Below are positions 13,809 through 24,834 of a stretch of DNA of 64,000 nt, in pieces. Source of the stretch: Haematococcus lacustris (taxonomy: Eukaryota > Chlorophyta > Chlorophyceae > Chlamydomonadales > Haematococcaceae). The notes under the pieces are model-generated. The model worked only from the letters and a program-made list of their open reading frames with translations. It was not told where the DNA came from and made no database searches. The stretch covers positions 1 to 64,000 of the forward strand of contig JASKMD010000206.1 of NCBI GenBank assembly GCA_030144725.1, written 5' to 3'. Position 1 is the first letter of the stretch, and the number at the start of each line of letters is the position of its first letter. A program made the position numbers and the translations under genes.

Positions 13809-15060
13809 AGAATGTACCGCACTTGTCCGTCAGTGGACAAGCACAGCCCACAAACGAATCAGGTCCCGGCTGGCCTGAAACCCTGAGCAGTAACCTTGGA
13901 GGCGACACGCACCGCTGGGTTTGCGCGACCACCAAGCGAGGGTGCGTTTGACAATGAAGATAAGCTCACTGCACGGGAAATGTCTGCAGCGCGTCAGCCC
14001 CAGCACGCTTCAGCGCTGGGCAGCTCCTTCTTACTTGTTTATTCTACTAACTGCTGCATTTCATTAGGCGGGCGGGTCGCAGGTCAACTTGGTCAACGGT
14101 AGTATCCTGGCTGCACAGCTTCGACACTCTACACAGCAAACGACGTGCCATCGCCACCATGGATACCGCTTCCCGCTCAAAATGCACAAGCCACCATGGA
14201 GTCCCACATGGACATCTTTGCGATTCTGAGGTGTTGAGGTGGTGCACAACTCACATCACAACGTAAGAGTCCGCTGAAGCAGCACTTTAACCCCGCCTAG
14301 CTGTGATAAGGCTGGGTCCCAGGGCCGTAGCGGGGTGAGCGGCTCCAGTTGGGGCTGCAGCTGCAGTGGAAGCAAGTGGTGCATGGCACAAGGGAAGACA
14401 CAGCAAGCGCACAACGTTGTACACTACAGCCGGCGACAGCGGTCCTTGCCTGATCAGGCTGCATCCTAGCCCTCCTAGACCATGGTCCGGGGCAGCCCCT
14501 GTTGCATCCCCTACAAATCTGAATGCTGTCCGTCTGCTGGCTGGTGGGGGATGGAGTAGGCAAATCGAATCGGTAAATTACCAAACCATGTCAGGTTGTC
14601 CAGTCTGGCTGTATGGAGGGCTTGCTCCACTACGTATGAGTGCCACAGCCACCATTCCTGAGCTGGCTCCCCACCCGCTCCACCCAGAGCGGCATGAATA
14701 ACGCCTCAGCCTATTGCGCAGTCTGCCTGGCCCTTGTGGCACGCAAGGAAGGGTGGGTGGTTGCAGAGGGTGGGCGTCATCGTTGTCACAAGGTGTAGAA
14801 GGTCCCACGGTGCAGTCCATCCCAGCACAGACGCTAGCACCAGAGGTTTCAGCGCTCCTACGCCTTTTCTCCCTGGGCACCGACCAAGGTGGCCACCATA
14901 TCTTGCCAGCTGATGCTCAGACTACATGTGTTCGTGTGCAAGGCTGAGCCTGAGCCAGTCACGCAGCCCCCCCCAAAGGCGCTGCAGCGCCCGTCTGGCA
15001 GCCCTTGCACCAGCAGCACCGACAGGGCCTCCCTTGCCCCTTGACAGCAAGGACCCTGTC
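13809..15060. other. divergent intergenic region
   Basis: Lies between the start of the minus-strand FBF1-like gene and the plus-strand Fanzor relic. It should hold the FBF1-like promoter. One stretch (13890-14000, minus) could be an additional 5' exon. I see no recognisable protein. The left end of the Fanzor-carrying element should also lie here, but I could not find terminal repeats. Confidence 0.4.
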
Positions 15061-15295
15061 ATGCTGAGGCAGCTCAAGGACTTCTGTGACTTCTACGCCA
15101 ACCCCAACTGGCCTGGCACGCTTTGCGGACCCCAGCAACCAGGCGCTGCTGGCCAAGCTGCAGGAGTTCGGCAACATCAATCTGAGGGGTGACGCCAACA
15201 CCACCGGAGCGCACTCCATGCAGCTGGCGGTAGCCATGCAGCAGCACTACTCCAACCCTGGCAAGTGATGGTGGTGTATGTGGACCTGACCTGAC

Positions 15296-15770
15296 CCGAC
15301 CCGACCCTGACCCTGACCCTGACCCTGACCCTGACCCTGACCCTGACCCTGACCCTGACCCTGACCCTGACCCTGACCCTGACCCTGACCCTGACCCTGA
15401 CCCTGACCCTGACCCTGACCCTGACCCTGACCCTGACCCTGACCCTGACCCTGACCCTGACCCTGACCCTGGCCTTGACCCTGACCCTGACCCTGACCCT
15501 GACCCTGACCCTGACCCTGACCCTGACCCTGACCCTGACCCTGACCCTGACCCTGACCCTGACCCTGACCCTGACCCTGACCCTGACCCTGACCCTGACC
15601 CTGACCCTGACCCTGACCCTGACCCTGACCCTGACCCTGACCCTGACCCTGACCCTGACCCTGACCCTGACCCTGACCCTGACCCTGACCCTGACCCTGA
15701 CCCTGACCCTGACCCTGACCCTGACCCTGACCCTGACCCTGACCCTGACCTGACCTGACCTGCAGAGCGC
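15296..15770 (+). repeat. telomere-like (CCCTGA)n array in an intron of the Fanzor relic
   Basis: About 75 near-perfect copies of CCCTGA (G-strand TCAGGG), with flanking CCCGA and CCTGA variants and one CCTTGA unit near 15472. It ends directly in a TGCAG acceptor before the ERYAKLYAKAARARLGW exon, so it is intronic in the gene model. Confidence 0.9.
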
Positions 15771-16604
15771 TATGCCAAGCTGTACGCCAAGGCAGCCAGG
15801 GCCCGGCTAGGCTGGAGCGGGGAGGAGGCGCATCTGTTCATCAAGATGGTGTGTGGGTATGGCATCAACGCCCAGAGCAGAGAGTTGCAGGCCACCACCC
15901 TGGACAAGGGGCATGTGGCTGACCTGATCAAGGAGGCCGACAAGCACCGCCGTTTGCTGGGCATTAGGAAGCAAAGGTCCCTGCAGGACACCCTGCCCCT
16001 GCCCTGCCGCATGCGACATGCAGTGCGTGTGTGCCGGTCGCTAGAGCAGTGGCAGCAGGCCCCCACCCCCCTTGAGCCAGGGCAGCCAAAACGCGGCAAG
16101 CGTAGGAAAGGTCCCCGCACCCTGACCTGCACGCCCCCCTTCACCCTCACCCCCATGGCCAGGGTGGGCCATCACTTCGTCAAGGTGGACAGCAGGGTGC
16201 TGCATGGGGTGTGCAAGCAGCTAGGTCTTACCAATGAGATCAAGGCAGCATTCACCTCAGAGCCAGCACTGAGCCACAACTGGGCCAGGTGGTTCAACAC
16301 GGGCAAGCTTCGCAACAAGGAGTTTGCTTTTGAGAGGACTGTGGAGACAGACGGCGTCAGCGTGTGCGTGCACTATTCGCCCCCCCTCCCCCCTCCTCCT
16401 GCCCCACCCCCAGCTGCCAGCAGCAGCAGCCGCCCCAGCGCAGCAGCAGCAGCGGCCCATGCAGTGGGACTCCCCCACATAGGCAGGGGCATAGCTGAGA
16501 CGCGTGAGTATGTGTTTGACCCAGACACACAGATTGGGGTGGGCATCGACCCCGGCGTCACCTAGGCAGTCAGCGCAGCCTCCTTCAGGGGTGTGGGACG
16601 AGAG

Positions 16605-16809
16605 GTCAGGCCAACAAAACTCATTCAACAAGGAACAACATGTTGGATTTGATGACACGTCCTTAGCTGCTGGTTAGCTGCTGACAGATGAGACCTGCAG
16701 CGGAGACCTCAGCGGAGGCCTGAGCGGAGACAGCTTATCTTACAGCGTTCTTACTTAGTGCTATCTTATCAAGAGGTAAGCCACGTCCAAACTGATACTG
16801 GGACGTGAG
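16605..16809 (+). mobile_element. introner-like insertion (205 bp)
   Basis: The Fanzor coding sequence is interrupted here. The 20-base string TGGGACGWGAGGTCAGGCCA occurs at 16594-16613 and again at 16799-16818 with one mismatch, which looks like a target-site duplication. The duplicated site contains AG|GTCAGG, so removing 16605-16809 as a GT...AG intron restores VWDERSGQLVADKL in frame. That is what is expected of an introner, a transposable element that creates a new intron on insertion. A plain intron in a chance repeat is the alternative. Confidence 0.5.
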
Positions 16810-17978
16810 GTCAGGCCAGCTGGTAGCTGACAAGCTGGCCCAGTGGAAGCTGACCAAGGGCAAGGTGAAGCATGCCAGCGGCCTGAACAATGCCCGCCGG
16901 GACACTGAGCGGTGGCTAGCACCAATCAAGCCCCACCTCCAGCACCTGGCAGCAGCAGGCTCAGCCGGCACCTCCCTGGTCGCCAACCTGAAGCACATCA
17001 CCGTCACCCTGGCCACCTAGGATGCGGTGTGGGAGGTGCACCTGGACCCCAAGTGGGCACGGCAGCGGCTGAGGCTGTACGGAGCTCAGGACCGGGCCCT
17101 GGAGCAGTTCTTCAGGAAGGTGAGGGTGGGTGGGTGGGAGGGTAAGGGACTGAGAGGTGGTGGGATGGCATGAAGTGAAAGAGTGGTTGACTGTGCCATG
17201 CCATGCCTGGTGCCACCATGTAAGCCACCCTGTGTGTGCCTTGTGTGCATGGCTGCAGTTGGAGGAGGGCATGGCGGAGGTGTCCATGGAGCGCCATGGG
17301 CTTGCCAAGCAGCTGGTGGTGTTCTTTGGCGCTGCTAGCATTGGCACTGGGGGTGGGTGGGGTGCTGATGCGGTGTTGCGTGCCTGCTGCAAGGTGGTGT
17401 GCAGGCCCAGGGGCTCGGCCCAGCGGCGGAGCAGGGTGGTGCTAGTGGATGAGCACCGCACCACCCGGGTCAGCTCAGCAGTGAACGGCAAGCAGCCGTG
17501 TGAGGAGCAGCTGGACCCTGAGCAACCCACCAGGCGTGCAGGCTGGAAGCCACCGGCAGGGCAGGTGGAACAGCGCCTGCTGCGTCTAGCCTGGAGCCAG
17601 CAGCGTGACCAGCCAGTGCGGGGCAGGATGTGGTGCCCTGTAGTGGCACCACGCAAGCCCCCACAGACCCCATACAGCAGCCAGGCAGCCACACAGCCAG
17701 CAGCCCCAGAGCCAGGGCCCAGCACTCCCCCGCCAGCCAAGCGCAGCAAGCACACCAAGCCTGAGCCGGCAGCTGAGCCCACCCAGCCTGGACAGGGACT
17801 GCAATGCGGCATTTAACATGCAGCGCATAGGGGAGAGCAGGTAGCGCCCGCTGGAGCTGTGATACTGGAAAGACCAGGGAGCTTTGCCAGCCAAGGTCAA
17901 GGAGTACCCTGGCCTGGGCTACAAGCGGCTGCGAGACAAGCCTCCCAATGCCCAGCAGCAGCAGCAGCATCAGCATTA

Positions 17979-18266
17979 GCCTGCTGTGGCACAGTGGTGT
18001 GTGCCCCCTTTGTTGAGCTGTTATCAGCTTACATTAGCGCATGTTCTGTCATGCCAACTCTACACAATAGCCCTCAGGGGTCAGGCAGTGATGTAGGTGG
18101 TAGGCACTCATGCACCATGTCCATGTGCTCTGGGTATACTCCACACAGCCCAATAACACCACTCGAGTCGGGCGACTATTGCCCACCAGTGGTCACTAGT
18201 ATTCCTGCTAGCGGCCACTACTGGTCCCTGGTGGTCCGGCTCGAATGAAGGCCATAGTGAGGGATA
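17979..18266 (+). ncRNA. conserved 3' segment of the Fanzor relic, candidate guide-RNA scaffold
   Basis: Starts at the Fanzor stop codon and is clearly homologous to 44766-45021. Shared blocks include GCCTGCTGTGGCACAG, GTCATGCCAACTCTACA, ATAGCCCTC, GTGTAGGTGGTAGGC-like sequence and TAGTGAGGG. Both copies diverge right after TAGTGAGGG, which I take as the right end of the element. The last ~100 nt hold an imperfect hairpin (CCAGTGGTCACTAG paired with CTAGCGGCCACTACTGG). In TnpB and Fanzor systems the guide RNA is made from this position. Its function here is inference. Confidence 0.4.
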
Positions 18267-18673
18267 AGGGGGCTGTTGATCCCCGTATAGCGTCAGGCAC
18301 TGTTCACGTGGCCTTGGTGGTCACCATATGAGCTGAGAGATCCCTGGAGTGAAGTGCCTGCTGTGGGGCAGCTGCAAGCTGGTACACCTCAGGCTGGATG
18401 GCTGCTGAGCACAGGATGGCGTTGGGACAAACATGGAGGACATGGCTGTCATGCTTGCACCGCAATTTATAACTGTATTGAGCTTGGGCGACTCTCACCG
18501 AGCTGCCTCAGCGCGGCTGTATACATATGCTTATATGATCATCGTCCGCCACAGGTTGCCACATGTTCAGGAGTGAGGTTGGAATGGTTTTGTCGTGCGG
18601 GCCACACTGCTAGGCGGGCGTTTCTGCCTAAGCTGGGCTATTCTTCTCTGAGTGGCGAGTCCGCTGTGGCGGC
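18267..18673. other. intergenic, probable promoter of the OPR/RAP gene
   Basis: Short unique region between the Fanzor 3' segment and the next gene. No domain, tRNA or clear TATA box is visible. Confidence 0.3.
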
Positions 18674-21600
18674 ATGCCGCTGACTTTGGACGGCCCCCAG
18701 AAAGGAGCAATTGCTGGTGTCAGATGCTCACCCCCGCTCCTTCATCTCATACACAGCATCCCATCGCGTTATACTCCGGCGACTGCAAACCATGGGAGCG
18801 ACTCAGTGGTGTCAGCATCCGGCCTCACAGCCCAGCCATCCCGGCAGCAAAAGAATATGGAAAGGCAGCATCGCCCAGTCCTCAGCCAGTATGCCCAGCA
18901 GAACCTACAGCTACAAGGGGCGCTCTCATGCTCTGAGCTGCTTGGCCTGGTGAACGAGCATGTCCAGACCTTCAATGAGGTACGGGCCTTGGGGTTGCAC
19001 CTGCTTGCGTTTTGCTCTCCTAGCCCCATGCGTGCAAATCATGTACAGACTGCTGTGACGTTGCCAGGTGAACGTCTTCACATCCATCACCCGCCTGCAC
19101 CACCTTGTACGGGGCCTACCGCGAAGCACATGGTCACCCCCACCCAAACCAGCAGCATCCGCACCACCTCCACAGTCAGCTGCCACTGCACCCCTGCCCT
19201 CAGCACCCAGCAGCGAGGTGTCCAATGTACACAGCCTGCTGCCCAAGCTGCTGCACCTGGCCTGGGCCCATGCACCACGCTTCACACCAGCCAACTGTGT
19301 AGCTATCCTGACCTCCCTGGCCTGGCTCCACACCCTGCTGCCAGCGTCTCACTGGCAGGCATGCCTCGCACGCGCAGCTCAGCCTGGCGACCCTCCCTCT
19401 CCACAGGGGCAGCAACCTCATCCACACTCTGCCAGGCCACCTGGCCAGCTACTGTCAGAGCACACCTCTGAGTGGACAGGGCACAGCTACACGTGGCTGG
19501 GGCTGCTGGACTACCTGTGCCAAGGCGTGGCTCGTGCTGGGCCGGCAGCGTGGGGCGCAGCATCCATGGAGCGGGTGGGCCGATACAGCAGCAGGGCCGG
19601 CAGCGGGCACAGCAGCAGCAGCAGCAGCAGCAGCCGCCTGAGGGTGAGGAGCGGATCTGACTCATTCCCACAGGGCCGCATCCACGCTGGCCTGACATTG
19701 TCTGACCTGACGAGAGCGGTGTGGGCGGCCAGCCGGGTGGGGTACAGCCACCAGGAGCTCACCCAGGTGTGCTCAGCAGCCATGCTGGAGGCAGCACAGC
19801 ACCAGGTGCAGCCAGCACACCAGGAGCAGCAGCAGCAGCAGCAACAGGAGCCAGCCCCCTGTGCACCACCACCCTCTTATGAGGCACCCGAAGGCAGCCC
19901 TCTGGGCTGGCAGCCCTCAGGCCCTGGCTTGGACCCGCCTCCAGCCAGGCCCACCCTGCCCGACCACCAGCAAGCTCAGCCAGCCTCCCAGCTGGACCTG
20001 GCCCCTGGCTTGAGCACACCCGCAAAGCTCCTGTCGCCCTCTCCCTTCCCATCACTCACCCCGCCCCTCCCTGTGCAGCCTTCTACCACCCTGTTGCACC
20101 AAGCCCAAAACCTTGCAAGTGCCGCTACTCGGGTACCTTGTCCACTTACCACAGATTGTGAGGAGGGGATGAGGGGAGGCAGGGCATCGGGGCAAGGGGC
20201 TGGGCCCGCGCTTCCAACGAATGAGGGTTCCATGGCCCTGGGTGGAGGGGTGGGAGCAGGGGTGAGGACAGGGTGGAGAGAGGGGGCTAAGGCCGGGGCA
20301 GGGCCGGGGTCTGGTGCGGTTTACAGGCTGCGGCCTCCTGCCGGTCTTGCAGACCTGAGGCAGCTGCCCACTGGCCTGACTCAGCCCCTGGTCAACCTGG
20401 TATGGGCCCTGGGGCAGCTGGCGTCTACTGCTGACTGTGAGCCAGGCGGTCAAGCCTCTGGGCTTTGCAGCGGGGAGGCTGTGTTGGGCAGGGCTGTGCC
20501 CAGCAGCCTTCTGGCAGAGCAGGTGCTTGGTCCCTTGTCTGGTGTTGGGTGCAGTGGGCATGGGCTGCAAGAGCAGCTGCCCACGCAGCTGTCAGAGGGG
20601 CAGTCAGTAGCGGCAGCAGCAGCCTTGGTGCAGTCCTTGGATTGGAGCCTGAGGGCGGAGTGGTGGGAGAGGCGGCAACGGGAAGCACAGGGGCAGCAGC
20701 AGCAAGGCCAGCAGCAGCAGCAGCAGCAGCTGTGGCTGACACGACTAGGCCCTGCCAGCGCAGCCACCTTGGCCTGTGGCCTGGCACGCCTCTCAGCAAG
20801 ATGTGCAAGACTCAGGGCCTGGATTGGGGCTGGGGCTGGGGCTGGGGCTGGGGCTGGGGCTGGGGCTGGGATGTATGCCGCTGCGCAGGGGGTTGGAGGG
20901 CAGGGGGCAGCAGGGACACTGGGTGCAGCGCAAGGGGCCAAGGCTGCCGCCTGGCTCTCAGCTGGGTATGCGGCAGATGCCAAGGCTGGCACAGGGTCAG
21001 GGGTCAGGCCAGCTGGCCCCTGGCCAGCTGGCAGATCTGCTGCGCTGTCGTCCCTAGCGCTGGTGGGCCTAAGCCAAGGAGTGGCAGGCCTGGTGGAGGC
21101 AGCTGCGCTCAGCAGCCCTGTCAGGCATGCCCACCGCAGTGGCCCACTGCTCGTCAGCAGTCCTGAACCCGCTGGCAGCAGCTGCAGCAGCAGTGGTCGT
21201 CGCATCTTGGATGGCACACTAAATGGTATCGTAAGGCAGCTGGGGCAGCCCAGGCAGCCGGGGCAGGCAGGGCAGTCAAAGGTCAGCCCCCAGAGCCTCA
21301 CGCCCAGGGTGCTCAGCACTCTGACTTGGTCCCTGGTGCAGTTGGCAGCTGCAGACGTGGCTGAGGGCAGGCCTTTGGAGCCCGTGGCAGCAGGGGGCCA
21401 CATGTGGCAGGGCGCGAGCAAGGCTGGCGGGAAGGCTGAGGAGGGCCGAGCCGCAGAAGGTGCCGCCAGGGCCGCCTTGGAAGGGGGATGGGGTAAAGCT
21501 GGGGGAGGGCGGGATGCCGCCAGTGACACCCTGTCTGTGTGGGCTGCCCAGGGCGGCGTGGGGCCGACAGGGCTGAGGCTAGGGATGGGGGAGGGAGGGA

Positions 21601-23657
21601 GTGCAGAGGCCTCAGGAGGCACTGAGGCTTCTGGTGCGCAGGCAGGGCCCTGGGCTGTGTCTCAATGGCCACCTGGCAGTGACTGCCCGCCAGCCTGGCA
21701 GGTGGTGGAGGAGGTGGGGGCGGCAGTGGCGGCGCTGTGTGCAGCAGCTCTGCGGCGGGGCGGGGAGGGCGGCTGCCTGCCAGCCTTGGCAGGGGGACAG
21801 TGGGGGACAAGGGAGGTGGGTCACCTGGTGGGCGCTGTGGCACAGCTGCTGGACTTGGCCGCAAGGCACCCCTCTCACACCCCCTCTCACACCCCCTCCC
21901 ACACCCCCTCTCACGCCCACTTTCACAATCCCTGGTATAGCCTCATCCCTGACCTGCTCACAGCTGTGGCCCAGTTCCTGGAGCAGAGGCAGGTGCCAGG
22001 GGAGGTAGCACCAGCCCCTGGGCAGCAGAAGCGGCGGCAGCGGCACAAGCAGCAGGGGCAGGAGGGGCTGGTGGGAAAGGAGCAGCAAGGGCGGGAGGAG
22101 CTGCTGGGCTTTGAGCCGTGGGAGCAGACAGCAGTGTCCGAGGAGCTGACCCCAGAGGATACAGCAGAGCTGCTGTTTGCCTTTGCCTCACTGACAGGCA
22201 GGAGCAGCAGCTGGCCCGCGAGCGCAAGCAGTGGCAGTAGTTACAAATGGAGCGTGAGTCAACGCAGCAGCTTTGATAGCCAACATGCCAGCCACAACAA
22301 CAGCAGCAGCAGCAGGAGCAGGAGCAGGACCCCCCTCGGCTCACCCCTAGCCATGTACCCTGTCCTGCAGCACCTGGCTTCTCAAGCAGAGCGCTCTGCC
22401 TCGTTGCTGCCCGTCCACCGCCTGCCCTCCCTTGCCTGGTCCCTGGCCAAGTTAGGTTACACCCCCACCTGTTTGCTGCAAGCAATTGAGAAGGCAGCAG
22501 CTGCAGCAGCAGTAGCAGCACCGCCCGTGGCAGCAACAGTGCTGCCAGGGGCAGCAAGTACAGCTGTTGGGCCAAGCGCAAGGGCAAGAAGCCCTCAGGC
22601 CTGGCCCCCTGCAGCCTCAGCTGCTGCTGCTGCTGCTGCCAGGACGCCAGCAAGCCTGGGCCCCCTTACTAAACCACACCTTGCCCCACCCCTCTGGCCG
22701 ACCGCCCTGAGGCTGGCAGAGCAGCTGCAGCCGGGTCAGCTGAGCCGCCTGGCCTGGGCCCTGGCCATGTGGGGCCCAGCGGTAGTGAACAGGGCAAGCA
22801 CCCCAGCGCTGCTGCAGCAGCTGGAGGCCGCTGTTGTGGAGCAGAGCCAGCTGCTGGACAACCAGGTGAGACTGAGACTGGCGCCAAGGGGTGCTGGGCA
22901 CTAAGGTAGGGGTAGGGGTAGGGGTAGGGGTAGGGGTAGGGGTAGGGGTAGGGGTAGGGGTAGGGGTAGGGGTAGGGGTAGGGGTAGGGGTAGGGGTAGG
23001 GGTAGGGGTAGGGGTAGGGGTAGGGGTAGGGGTAGGGGTAGGGGTAGGGGTAGGGGTAGGGGTAGGGGTAGGGGTAGGGGTAGGGGTAGGGGTAGGGGTA
23101 GGGGTAGGGTTTGGGGCTAGGGGTAGGGGTAGGGGTAGGGGTAGGGGTAGGGGTAGGGGTAGGGGTAGGGGTAGGGGTAGGGGTAGGGGTAGGGGTAGGG
23201 GTAGGGTAGCTTGCTTAAGACCCTGACCCTGACCCTGACCCTGACCCTGACCCTGACCCTGACCCTGACCCTGACCCTGACCCTGACCCTGACCCTGACC
23301 CTGACCCTGACCCTGACCCTGACCCTGACCCTGACCCTGACCCTGACCCTGACCCTGACCCTGACCCTGACCCTGACCCTGACCCTGACCCTGACCCTGA
23401 CCCTGACCCTGACCCTGACCCTGACCCTGACCCGCCTGCAGTCCTTGACTCTTATCCTGTGGTCCCTGGCTGTGCTGCGGCACCCCTGCCCCGCGCTGCT
23501 GCCCCACCTGGGCCCCCTGCTGCTGGCCCGCTCCGGATCCACTCCCAAGGCCAGCAAGCCAGGCGGTGGCCAAGGCGTCTTGCGCTTTGCAAAGCTCACA
23601 GGCACCTCCCACAACGGCAGACTGACAGCACGGGTGCAAACACATGAAAGCAGCAGG

Positions 23658-23726
<69 letters not shown>

Positions 23727-24785
23727 GATAGTGAGCAGCAGCAGGAGGAGCAGCAGGGAGGCTCAGTGACGCCACAGCTGACGGGGGATCAGCTGGCTTT
23801 GTGTTTATGGGCAGTGGCACGCATGCTGCAGCCCCTGCCCCCTTGCCCCCTGCCCCCTGACCCCATGTTCGACACCACACCCTCACAGCTGCACAGCCTA
23901 AGCATCACCCAGCAGGCCGACCTGCCCCTCAGTGCTGGAGGACCAGGCAACAGCACGGACGGCAGCACAGCCCTTCCGCCTGTGGTTGTGTGCGGCACTG
24001 CTCCTCTGAGGCTGCTGCGCGCCCTAGCCCCTGCAGTGGCCAGGGCAGCAGCAGCAGCAGCAACCGGCACAAGGGGGGAGGGGTGTGGTATGACTGCGCA
24101 GGGGCTGGCCATGGCGGCATGGGCCTATGCAGCGACCCAGGTGCACCCAGGTAAGGCTTGTGTGAGGCGGGAGTGAGATCAGGGCAGGACTGGGAGTGAG
24201 GTCCGAGTGGAAAAGGAGTGAGACCTAGGTAAGGCGAGAGCGAGGTCAAAGGCTAGGCATGCTTGATCATGCCAAGCCATGGCAGAGGAATGCTAACCCT
24301 GCCATATCCCCGCCCCGGCCCTACTGCCCCCTTCTCCCTCAACCCTGGCCCCTAGATCCTGCCCCCTTGATCCTTGCCCCTTGATCCTTGCCCCTAGATC
24401 TTGGCCCCCAGATCCTTCCCTCTGCCCCAGCTCCTGCTGGCCCTTCATGTGCCTTCATGTGACCTTGCAGGTGCCGCTGTCTTATCTGCTCTTTCCTCCC
24501 CGGCTGCCCTGGCTGCCACATCCGCTGCCTCCCCCACCGCCCTGGCCATGATGTCCTGGGCCCTGGCCCGCCTAGCCCCTGGCCCCAGCCCCAACACCAG
24601 CACAGCCCAACTCACTCCAGCCTTCACTCACCTTGCCAACAGCTTGGTGGCACTTGGACGGAAGTCTACGCCAGGGCCAGGGGCTGAGCCCAACCTGATG
24701 GCAAGTCTGAGGCCCACCAAGCCACAGGTGGACTGGCCCCAGCCCCTGACGCTGCAACCCTCCACAGAGAAAACAGTGGCACCAC

Positions 24786-24834
<49 letters not shown>

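Larger units (their letters stand above)
15061..17979 (+). pseudogene. decayed Fanzor (eukaryotic TnpB-like RNA-guided nuclease)
   Basis: Exon-like blocks: 15061-15265 (frameshift near 15115), 15767-16604, 16810-17119, 17259-17979. RuvC-I: YVFDPDTQIGVGIDPGVT at about 16510-16562, with the Asp in GIDPG. Then KLAQWKLTKGKVKHASGLNN, a helical region, LVVFFGAASIGTGGGWG, and RRSRVVLVDEHRTTRVSS (about 17430-17475). RuvC-III: LDRDCNAAFNMQRIGESR (about 17788-17835). This order is that of Fanzor/TnpB proteins, which cut DNA guided by an RNA from their own 3' end. In Fanzor the catalytic Glu is relocated relative to TnpB, and the E of VDEHRTT is my candidate. Damage: TAG at 16563 just after GIDPGVT, one extra base near 16585, TAG at 17018, a frame change near 17785, and TAG plus TGA near 17834-17855. 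The first Cys pair expected after the VDE motif reads RVSSAV. Most coding sense survives, so inactivation looks recent, or several sites are assembly errors. Confidence 0.75.

Noticed and set aside
15475..15753. Open frame of Thr-Leu repeats
   Set aside because: Same cause: an intronic hexamer array.
20450..21622. 390-residue minus-strand frame opposite the OPR/RAP exon
   Set aside because: Ala/Pro/Ser-rich antisense shadow of a GC-rich exon; no domain and no splice context.
22617..23695. Long minus-strand frames of Gly-Gln, Arg-Val and Pro-Tyr repeats
   Set aside because: Products of the GGGGTA and CCCTGA arrays; the opposite strand carries the real exons.
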